A DNA stretch of 5,076 bases from JALXCG01 sp026991065 [NCBI: Gemmatimonadota bacterium]. GTDB taxonomy: Bacteria > GCA-2686955. The position numbers were made by a program, and so were the translations under genes. This document shows, one piece after another, positions 1-4,052 of the stretch. Position 1 is the stretch's first letter; each line of letters begins with the position of its first letter. The stretch lies in NCBI GenBank assembly GCA_026991065.1, contig JALXCG010000552.1:1-5076 (forward strand), given 5' to 3'. The notes under the pieces are model-generated. The model did no database searches. It saw only the letters and a program-made list of their open reading frames with translations, and was not told where the DNA came from.

Positions 1-68
1 GCTCCCCACAATGCGGCACGGCGGATTCGTGGGCGGAGACTCTCTTGGGTCGCGATACTCATCTTCAT
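1..68 (-). CDS. start of an unidentified gene, cut by left window edge
   Basis: Read on the minus strand from an ATG at 68-66, this frame stays open to the window edge and gives 22 codons starting MKMSIATQESLRPRIRRAAL. An alternative ATG lies two codons in, at 62-60. The start overlaps the stop of the upstream minus-strand reading frame as ATGA, a common arrangement for translationally coupled genes in one operon. The N-terminus is basic (RPRIRRAALWGA) and turns hydrophobic at the edge, which would fit a protein whose first membrane segment begins there, but too little is visible to name a family. The support is context only: overlap, open frame and plausible composition. It could still be a chance frame. 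Confidence 0.33.
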   Translation of the reverse strand, partial: MKMSIATQESLRPRIRRAALWG

Positions 69-247
69 CTGCACGCTCTCCCGATGGCATCGGCAAGCAC
101 GGGAACGCTCTTGCCTCGGTCATTGTAGTGGTTGGTTACCGACTCTCTTTGCCCTACGCCGCCGGTAACCGGATCGGTTTCGAAGAAATGCCGCGGCGAA
201 GTCGGATTGGCGCGGGATTCTCTGCTCGGCTTGATATCCTGGGTCAT
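65..247 (-). CDS. small hypothetical protein, about 60 aa, divergent from elbB
   Basis: A minus-strand frame runs from an ATG at 247-245 (or the GTG directly before it, 250-248) to TGA at 67-65. I do not recognise the family. The predicted protein is hydrophilic and soluble-looking, with a central HFFETDPVTGG stretch, a SVTNHYNDRGKSVPV segment and a C-terminal LADAIGRACR. It has no membrane segment and no cysteine pair. A GAGG lies about 13 nt before the ATG (10 before the GTG), a weak ribosome site. Third-position GC is about two thirds, compatible with coding but not decisive. The best argument for reality is the ATGA overlap with a second open frame and the divergent arrangement with elbB. 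Plus-strand frames through the same stretch are richer in Ser/Arg and lack a family pattern. Confidence 0.4.
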   Translation of the reverse strand: MTQDIKPSRESRANPTSPRHFFETDPVTGGVGQRESVTNHYNDRGKSVPVLADAIGRACR

Positions 248-293
248 CACTCGGCCCGGACCTCGCTCCAGATCCCGCCGTGATAACGACGGA

Positions 294-305
294 GCCGGAT
301 CCGGC
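294..305. promoter_or_regulatory. 12-bp perfect palindrome in the divergent spacer
   Basis: GCCGGATCCGGC is a perfect inverted repeat midway between the minus-strand small gene (start near 250) and elbB (start 382). Its position and symmetry fit an operator for a dimeric regulator serving one or both divergent genes. No convincing sigma-70 -35/-10 pair is visible beside it, and in GC-rich DNA such a palindrome can occur by chance. Confidence 0.25.
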
Positions 306-350
306 GTTGCGGCGGGAGAATGGGGAGAAGTCCGGGGTGGTTCCGCTTTG

Positions 351-368
351 TTCCGGCTCCTGCCGGAA
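351..368 (+). promoter_or_regulatory. hairpin next to the elbB ribosome site
   Basis: TTCCGGC (351-357) and GCCGGAA (362-368) form a perfect 7-bp stem with a TCCT loop. It ends two bases before the GGAGG Shine-Dalgarno of elbB (371-375). There is no T-tract, so it is not a terminator. It could modulate access to the ribosome site or stabilise the 5' end of the mRNA. Confidence 0.4.
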
Positions 369-381
369 ACGGAGGTTCGCC

Positions 382-1035
382 ATGGCGCGCATCGGTATTC
401 TGCTCTCTGGCTGTGGCGTCTTTGACGGCGCTGAGATTCATGAATCGGTTCTTACTCTGTTGGCGGTGGTCAAGCGTGGCCATACGCCGGTGTTCCTGGC
501 GCCGGATGTGGCGCAGCGCGAGGTTGTGGACCACCACCGGGGTCAACCGGTGGCGAATGAGGCCCGCAATGTTCGTACGGAGGCGGCGCGCATTGCGCGC
601 GGGCCGGTGCTGACGCCCGATGACGCCGGCAATCTGGATGCCTTGATTCTCCCCGGTGGCTTCGGGGCGGCGAAGAATCTGACCGACTTCGCGGTGGTTG
701 GGGCCGGGTGCGCATCGGAACCGACCACCGCGGCTTTGATCCGGCAGATGGTGGGCGCGGGCAAGCCGGTCGGAGCCTGGTGCATCGCCCCGGTCGTGGT
801 GGCGGCTGCCCTGGCGGGGGACCCGCAGGTTCAGCTCACCATCGGCTGCGATCCCGATGCATCCGCGGCAATCGAGAAGATGGGGGCCCGGCACGTGGTC
901 AAGCCGGTCGAAGGCTGTTTGGTCGATCGCGAGCACAAGATCGTCAGCACGCCGGCGTACATGCTGGATGCTGATGTGGCGGCCGTGGCGGTCGGAATCG
1001 ACGGTGCGGTGCAGGCCGTTTGCGATCTGCTTTGA
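382..1035 (+). CDS. elbB: ElbB-type DJ-1/PfpI family protein (isoprenoid biosynthesis glyoxalase ElbB)
   Basis: This 217-residue protein belongs to the class I glutamine amidotransferase-like DJ-1/PfpI superfamily and matches the E. coli ElbB pattern along its length. Landmarks are IGILLSGCGVFDGAEIHES (residues 4-22), LPGGFGAAKNL (90-100), the nucleophile-elbow cysteine in GAWCIAP (Cys134), LTIGCDPD and STPAYML near the C-terminus. Family length is about 215-220 aa, so it looks complete. E. coli ElbB has been linked to isoprenoid production and has weak glyoxalase activity on small dicarbonyls, but its physiological role is unsettled, so the substrate here is inference. It is expected to be cytosolic. 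The ATG at 382 is chosen because GGAGG (371-375) sits six bases upstream and the family N-terminus begins exactly there; an ATG further upstream in frame (280) has no such support. It is probably transcribed alone, since the tRNA downstream has its own promoter. Confidence 0.93.
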   Translation: MARIGILLSGCGVFDGAEIHESVLTLLAVVKRGHTPVFLAPDVAQREVVDHHRGQPVANEARNVRTEAARIARGPVLTPDDAGNLDALILPGGFGAAKNLTDFAVVGAGCASEPTTAALIRQMVGAGKPVGAWCIAPVVVAAALAGDPQVQLTIGCDPDASAAIEKMGARHVVKPVEGCLVDREHKIVSTPAYMLDADVAAVAVGIDGAVQAVCDLL

Positions 1036-1038
1036 TCA

Positions 1039-1096
1039 GTGCGCATCCCCTCCCGGTCGAAGCTGGATCTACCTCGATGGGCGGTCGGGTGCGCAC
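1039..1096. repeat. inverted repeat downstream of elbB
   Basis: GTGCGCA (1039-1045) and TGCGCAC (1090-1096) are exact inverted repeats flanking about 44 bp, with CCC (1047-1049) and GGG (1087-1089) able to extend the stem past a bulged T. It begins four bases after the elbB stop. No T-run follows, so a Rho-independent terminator is not supported. It could be a 3' mRNA-stabilising structure or chance. Confidence 0.25.
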
Positions 1097-1107
1097 ATCC
1101 GGCAGGG

Positions 1108-1137
1108 TTGACAGAACCCTGGGGCTTCTACTAGAGT
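1108..1137 (+). promoter_or_regulatory. sigma-70-type promoter for tRNA-Val
   Basis: A consensus -35 box TTGACA (1108-1113) is followed, after an 18-bp spacer, by TAGAGT (1132-1137), a 4/6 match to TATAAT. The next bases are GCCC (1138-1141), a GC-rich discriminator typical of stringently controlled stable-RNA promoters. Transcription would start near 1144, about 17 nt before the mature tRNA. Because no other good promoter is visible before infC, readthrough from here may also supply the infC operon. Confidence 0.7.
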
Positions 1138-1161
1138 GCCCAACTGGTCATTGACTACAAA

Positions 1162-1238
1162 GGGCGATTAGCTCAGATGGTTAGAGTGCTCGCTTGACAT
1201 GCGAGAGGTCACTGGTTCAATTCCAGTATCGCCCACCA
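1162..1238 (+). tRNA. tRNA-Val, anticodon GAC
   Basis: This 77-nt tRNA folds completely. The acceptor stem GGGCGAT (1162-1168) pairs with ATCGCCC (1228-1234). The D arm is GCTC/GAGT with one G-U pair. The anticodon stem is CTCGC (1189-1193)/GCGAG (1201-1205) around loop TTGACAT, with anticodon GAC at 1196-1198. The T arm is ACTGG/CCAGT (1211-1227) with loop TTCAATT. The discriminator is A1235 and CCA is encoded (1236-1238). The GAC anticodon reads GUC and GUU valine codons. It lies behind its own promoter and upstream of the structured leader of infC. Confidence 0.97.
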
Positions 1239-1247
1239 CTCTTCGGC

Positions 1248-1279
1248 CGCGTTCCGGATTCTCCGAATACCGGGACGCG
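1248..1279 (+). promoter_or_regulatory. strong hairpin just 3' of tRNA-Val
   Basis: CGCGTTCCGG (1248-1257) pairs with CCGGGACGCG (1270-1279), ten pairs with one G-U. The stem continues as ATTC (1258-1261)/GAAT (1265-1268) past a bulged A1269, leaving a TCC loop. It starts ten bases after the tRNA CCA end. No T-tract follows, so it is not a classical Rho-independent terminator. It may stop or pause polymerase weakly, protect the tRNA precursor 3' end, or serve as a processing site separating the tRNA from a downstream infC transcript. Confidence 0.55.
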
Positions 1280-1309
1280 TGCCCACAACTGAATAGACAA
1301 AGTGGCGGA

Positions 1310-1420
1310 TGCGGATCCGCTCACCCACGAGCTGCTTATTTTGAATGCTCCGTGGGTTGTGAGCATGGCGAAGGCCATGTACAGGGCGGTCCGCGCGTGG
1401 TTTGCGGCTTGCCCTTTTTT
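1310..1420 (+). ncRNA. putative cis-acting attenuator leader of the infC operon
   Basis: The untranslated stretch before infC can form a three-way junction. Closing stem P1 pairs 1310-1317 with 1388-1395 (eight pairs, two of them G-U). P2 pairs GCTCAC 1319-1324 with GTGAGC 1359-1364, CCACG 1325-1329 with CGTGG 1351-1355, and AGC 1330-1332 with GCT 1347-1349, with small bulges and a 14-nt AU-rich loop. P3 is ATGGC 1365-1369/GCCAT 1374-1378 with a GAAG loop, directly abutting P2. The 3' strand of P1 (1388-1394) is also part of the 5' arm of the terminator hairpin at 1384-1414, so P1 and the terminator exclude each other. Known infC-rpmI-rplT leaders, such as that of Bacillus subtilis, bind L20 and attenuate transcription, so L20 is the natural candidate ligand. 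That ligand assignment is inference; I cannot match this RNA to a named family by eye. Confidence 0.6.
1384..1420 (+). terminator. intrinsic terminator (attenuator) before infC
   Basis: GGGC (1384-1387) pairs with GCCC (1411-1414). Two G-U pairs and one U-C mismatch follow, then CCGC (1391-1394) pairs with GCGG (1404-1407) around a nine-base loop. Six T residues (1415-1420) come immediately after. It lies 38 bp upstream of the infC start, inside the leader, so it would cause premature termination rather than end a gene. It could alternatively be the end of the tRNA-Val transcript. Confidence 0.65.
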
Positions 1421-1422
1421 GT

Positions 1423-1439
1423 TGCCGCCGAGAGCGGCA
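1423..1439 (+). promoter_or_regulatory. small hairpin before the infC Shine-Dalgarno
   Basis: TGCCGC (1423-1428) and GCGGCA (1434-1439) form six pairs with a CGAGA loop, ending five bases before the TAAGGAG ribosome site (1445-1451). It leaves the ribosome site free when formed. Its 3' flank CATGGC (1438-1443) could instead pair with GCCATG at 1374-1379, giving an alternative fold. Confidence 0.45.
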
Positions 1440-1444
1440 TGGCA

Positions 1445-1451
1445 TAAGGAG
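1445..1451 (+). promoter_or_regulatory. infC ribosome-binding site
   Basis: TAAGGAG is a near-perfect complement to the 16S rRNA 3' end. Spacing is seven bases to ATC at 1459 and four to ATC at 1456. No in-frame ATG, GTG or TTG lies within the usual distance, which is what forces the non-canonical start call for infC. Confidence 0.85.
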
Positions 1452-1458
1452 TGCGATC

Positions 1459-2253
1459 ATCAGAAGAAACGTCAGGTTCCAGGATGTCCGGCGAGACGAG
1501 CCTCGGGTCAACTACCGCATCCGTATTCCGGAAGTTCGCGTAGTGGGCCCCGATAACTCCCAACTCGGGATCATGGATACGCGTGACGCTCAGGCGTTGG
1601 CCGAGGAGCAGAATCTTGATCTTGTCGAGGTGGCTCCCACGGCGCGTCCCCCTGTTTGCCGCATCATGGACTACGGCAAGTACAAGTTTGATCAGGCAAA
1701 GAAGAGTCGGGAAGCAAAGGCCAAGCAGCACCGCGTAAAGGTCAAGGAAGTCAAGATGAAGCTGAAGATTTCTCAGCACGATCATGACTTCAAGATCCGC
1801 CACGCGATCCAGTTCCTGAAAGAGGGGAACAAGGTCAAGTTTCGCATCATTTTCCGCGGGCGTGAATTGAGTCGCCCGGAGCGTGGGCGGCAGTTGATCG
1901 ACCAGATCATTGAGGAACTAAAGGAGTATTCCGTCATCGATTCCCGGCCCAATCACGCGGGGCGTGAGATGGTGATGGTGCTGGCGCCCAAGCCTGGTCT
2001 GCGTGAAAAGGTCAAGGCGGAAGCGAAGAAGGCGCGGGAGCAAGCGGCGGCTGCAGCAGAGCGCGTGGTCGAAGCTGCCGATGAGACTGCGTCTGACGGG
2101 TCGGCGGAGGCCAAGGCGTCTGCCGCCAAGTCAACCGCGCGAGTTCCGAAGTCGATCATGGCTGTGGGACTAGACCGTGCCCGTCAGCAGCGCGATCAAG
2201 ACAAAGAAGAGGTTGTGTCGCCGGACGCTGAGAAGAAGGACGAGGACTCCTGA
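1459..2253 (+). CDS. infC: translation initiation factor IF-3 with long C-terminal extension
   Basis: IF3 binds the 30S subunit, blocks premature 50S joining and checks initiator tRNA and start codon. The IF3 core is clear: an N-domain with VNYRIRIPEVRVVG, LVEVAPTARPPVCRIMDYGKYKF (DYGKYKF at 71-77), a basic linker, then a C-domain with EVKMKLKI from residue 97, FRGRE (132-136) and MVMVLAPKP ending at 179. A normal IF3 of about 180 aa ends there. Here 85 residues follow, rich in Ala, Lys, Glu and Asp and probably helical to disordered. The start is called at ATC 1459, seven bases after TAAGGAG; ATC 1456 is the alternative and would add one residue. infC genes commonly use AUU/AUC/AUA, allowing IF3 to repress its own translation. 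The TTG at 1402 lies inside the terminator and is unlikely. It is the first gene of the ribosomal-protein/PheRS cluster. Confidence 0.96.
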   Translation: MRRNVRFQDVRRDEPRVNYRIRIPEVRVVGPDNSQLGIMDTRDAQALAEEQNLDLVEVAPTARPPVCRIMDYGKYKFDQAKKSREAKAKQHRVKVKEVKMKLKISQHDHDFKIRHAIQFLKEGNKVKFRIIFRGRELSRPERGRQLIDQIIEELKEYSVIDSRPNHAGREMVMVLAPKPGLREKVKAEAKKAREQAAAAAERVVEAADETASDGSAEAKASAAKSTARVPKSIMAVGLDRARQQRDQDKEEVVSPDAEKKDEDS

Positions 2254-2327
2254 AACTCTACCGAGAGCAGCGCGTACTACGGTGCCGGCCCCCCCGGAAT
2301 GAAGCATTGCATTGGAGAAACTGAAGA

Positions 2328-2522
2328 ATGCCCAAGATGAAGACCAAACGTGGCGCGGCAAAGCGCTTCAAGAAGACCGCCAGTGGCGGGTTCAAGCGCA
2401 AGAAGGCTTATGCCAACCACATCTTGAACAAGAAGTCCACCAAGAGGAAGCGTCACCTGCGTGGTGGCGGCCAGGTCGCGGCTGCGGATATGAAGCAGGT
2501 CCGCGCGATGACCGGCGGTTGA
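2328..2522 (+). CDS. rpmI: 50S ribosomal protein L35
   Basis: This 64-residue, strongly basic protein matches the bL35 family in length and sequence: [20 protein letters not shown] at the N-terminus, the [16 protein letters not shown] core and a short C-terminal QVRAMTGG. L35 is a small 23S rRNA-binding protein of the large subunit. The ATG at 2328 follows GGAG (2314-2317) at ten bases and gives the standard family N-terminus. It lies 74 bp after infC, in the conserved infC-rpmI-rplT order. The 74-bp gap contains a seven-C run (2289-2295) and a tandem CATTG (2304-2313). Confidence 0.97.
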   Translation: MPKMKTKRGAAKRFKKTASGGFKRKKAYANHILNKKSTKRKRHLRGGGQVAAADMKQVRAMTGG

Positions 2523-2608
2523 TTCCCTCCCTCTCCATTCACCCATCTTCGTGAGGCCTTGTCGCCCCCGTTGTCTCCCTGATATCTCCGGGACCAAGGT
2601 AGCCCATT

Positions 2609-2965
2609 ATGCCCCGCTCAAAAACTGTTGTTCCCTCCCGCGCCCGTCGTAAGAAGATTCTCAAGACCGCAAAAGGCTTTCGAGGCGGTCGTTCCAAGCT
2701 GATCCGTACCGCCCGCACCGCTACGATCAAGGCGGGCCAGTACGCCTACCGCGACCGCAAGAAGAAGAAAGGCGACTTCCGTCGTCTCTGGATCGTCCGC
2801 ATCAATGCCGCGGCGCGGATCCATGGCACCACCTATTCGCGTCTGGTGAACGGCTTGAAGCAGGCGGGTATCGACATCGATCGCAAGAGTCTGGCGCACT
2901 TGGCCATGCACGACGATGCCGCATTCGCCCAGGTGGTAGCCGCCGCAATTCCCGCTGAAGGGTAG
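2609..2965 (+). CDS. rplT: 50S ribosomal protein L20
   Basis: This 118-residue basic protein matches bL20 over its full length. The extended RNA-binding N-terminal tail includes [20 protein letters not shown] and [17 protein letters not shown], and the globular domain includes [20 protein letters not shown] and [10 protein letters not shown]20 is an early assembly protein binding 23S rRNA and, in E. coli and B. subtilis, represses its own operon by binding the mRNA leader, so it is the likely effector of the leader RNA upstream of infC (inference). The start ATG has AAGG (2596-2599) nine bases before it. The 86-bp gap from rpmI is unusually pyrimidine-rich. The last codons contain the ribosome site of pheS. 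Confidence 0.97.
   Translation: MPRSKTVVPSRARRKKILKTAKGFRGGRSKLIRTARTATIKAGQYAYRDRKKKKGDFRRLWIVRINAAARIHGTTYSRLVNGLKQAGIDIDRKSLAHLAMHDDAAFAQVVAAAIPAEG
2957..2962 (+). promoter_or_regulatory. pheS ribosome-binding site inside rplT
   Basis: GAAGGG at the end of rplT lies seven bases before TTG 2970 and thirteen before ATG 2976. The spacing favours the TTG as start of pheS. Because the site lies within rplT and the stop is only four bases from the start, pheS translation is probably coupled to rplT. Confidence 0.6.
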
Positions 2966-2969
2966 CGTC

Positions 2970-3986
2970 TTGCCGATGCTCGAGCGAATTCGCGCTTTGC
3001 GCGAGGCCTTCGACGCGGCTCTTCCGGCTGCGACCGATGCCGAGGCGATTGAAGCGCTGCGCGTCCGTTTTCTCGCTCGCAAGGGCGAGGTTACGGGGAT
3101 CCTTCGTGGTCTCGGCCAATTGGCTGCCGAGGAACGCAAAGAGGTTGGCAAGGCCGCGAATGAGTTGCGCCAACGGGTGCAATCCGGGATCGACCAGGCC
3201 CTGGAGCAACTCAAGGCGCAGCCGGCTGATGAGAGGCACGTCGATATCACGCTGCCGGGGCGTCGGCCCTGGCGGGGTGGGCTGCATCCTTTGCGGCAGA
3301 CTGAACTGCGCCTCATCGAGATTTTTCAGACCATGGGGTTTGATTTGGCGTATGGGCCCGATGTCGAGCTTGACGACTACAATTTCAAGGCCCTGAACTT
3401 CCCCGACGATCACCCCGCGCGCGATCTGCACGATACTTTCTACATCGAAAAGGATGTGCTCCTTCGCACCCACACCTCGCCGGTACAGGTGCGCACCATG
3501 GAGCGCTTGAAGCCTCCGGTGCGGGTGATTACCCCCGGCCGGGTCTATCGTTGCGAAACGATTGACGCTTCGCATGCTGCGGTGTTTCACCAACTCGAAG
3601 GGCTCTATGTCGATGAGCGGGTGAGCATGGCGGACCTCAAAGGGACGCTCGCGGCATTTGCCCGGTCGCTTTTCGGCGCCCGTGTCGGCGTTCGATTTCG
3701 TCCCGATTTCTTTCCTTTCACGGAGCCCAGTGTCGAGTTTGCCTTCTCCTGCGCGTTCTGTGGCGGCAAGGGCTGCCGGGTTTGCAAGAACTCCGGCTGG
3801 ATAGAGATCGGCGGAGCAGGAATGGTTGATCCCGAAGTATTCAGGGCGGTGGATTACGACCCTGAGCGTTTTACGGGCTTTGCCTTTGGTCTTGGGATTG
3901 AACGCATCGCCATGCTGCTCTACGAGATTCCAGATATTCGCTTCTTTTTCGAGAACGATCTGCGCCTGCTCGAAGCGACCTGGTAG
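2970..3986 (+). CDS. pheS: phenylalanyl-tRNA synthetase alpha subunit
   Basis: PheS is the catalytic class II subunit of the alpha2beta2 enzyme that charges tRNA-Phe. From the TTG start it is 338 aa, the usual length. Residues 1 to about 85 form the charged N-terminal coiled-coil arm that contacts tRNA. The catalytic domain shows motif 1 around HPLRQTEL (106-113), DTFYI and RTHTSP (155-171), motif 2 PGRVYR with FHQLEG (189-211), and motif 3 GLGIERIAML (307-316). The C-terminus RFFFENDLRLLEATW is typical. Four cysteines, Cys261, 264, 269 and 272, in CAFCGGKGCRVC form a possible metal-binding knuckle present in many bacterial PheS but absent from E. coli. The start is TTG 2970 by ribosome-site spacing; ATG 2976 is the alternative and would remove two residues. 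It follows rplT by four bases. Confidence 0.97.
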   Translation: MPMLERIRALREAFDAALPAATDAEAIEALRVRFLARKGEVTGILRGLGQLAAEERKEVGKAANELRQRVQSGIDQALEQLKAQPADERHVDITLPGRRPWRGGLHPLRQTELRLIEIFQTMGFDLAYGPDVELDDYNFKALNFPDDHPARDLHDTFYIEKDVLLRTHTSPVQVRTMERLKPPVRVITPGRVYRCETIDASHAAVFHQLEGLYVDERVSMADLKGTLAAFARSLFGARVGVRFRPDFFPFTEPSVEFAFSCAFCGGKGCRVCKNSGWIEIGGAGMVDPEVFRAVDYDPERFTGFAFGLGIERIAMLLYEIPDIRFFFENDLRLLEATW

Positions 3987-4005
3987 TCACCCTTTTTCGC
4001 CCCCG

Positions 4006-4032
4006 CGCCGCGCCGCTCGCGGGTTCGCGGCG
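4006..4032 (+). promoter_or_regulatory. GC-rich hairpin in the pheS-pheT spacer
   Basis: CGCCGCG (4006-4012) and CGCGGCG (4026-4032) form a perfect 7-bp stem with a 13-base loop. It occupies the middle of a 66-bp gap between pheS and pheT, genes that usually lie closer together. There is no T-tract after it; five Ts lie before it (3993-3997). It may slow polymerase, set the alpha/beta expression ratio or block degradation. Confidence 0.35.
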
Positions 4033-4052
4033 ACACTGCGATCGAAGTCATT

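Noticed and set aside
11-425. Plus-strand open frames before elbB (11-283, 132-425) and an ATG-280 extension of elbB
   Set aside because: No ribosome sites, Ser/Arg-rich translation, and the ElbB family N-terminus begins at 382 behind GGAGG.
247-936. 229-codon minus-strand frame opposite elbB
   Set aside because: It is the antisense shadow of a gene with full family support and its product is Arg/His-rich with no recognisable motif.
1402-1458. TTG 1402 as the start of infC, adding about 19 residues
   Set aside because: It lies within the terminator hairpin, has no ribosome site at proper spacing, and its extra residues (RLALFCCRRERHG) do not resemble IF3. The strong TAAGGAG at 1445 points to the ATC codons.
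1365-1556. Leader peptide starting at ATG 1365 for classical attenuation
   Set aside because: No Shine-Dalgarno precedes it, the frame runs on past the infC start without a timely stop, and there is no run of Phe or Val codons like that in the pheM-type leader.
2254-2327. E. coli-type L20 repressor pseudoknot at the infC-rpmI junction
   Set aside because: Only a short CCGG/CCGG pairing around a C-run is visible; no convincing two-stem or pseudoknot structure could be drawn.
2618-3593. Long minus-strand frames across rplT and pheS
   Set aside because: They oppose clearly conserved genes on the plus strand and show no domain.
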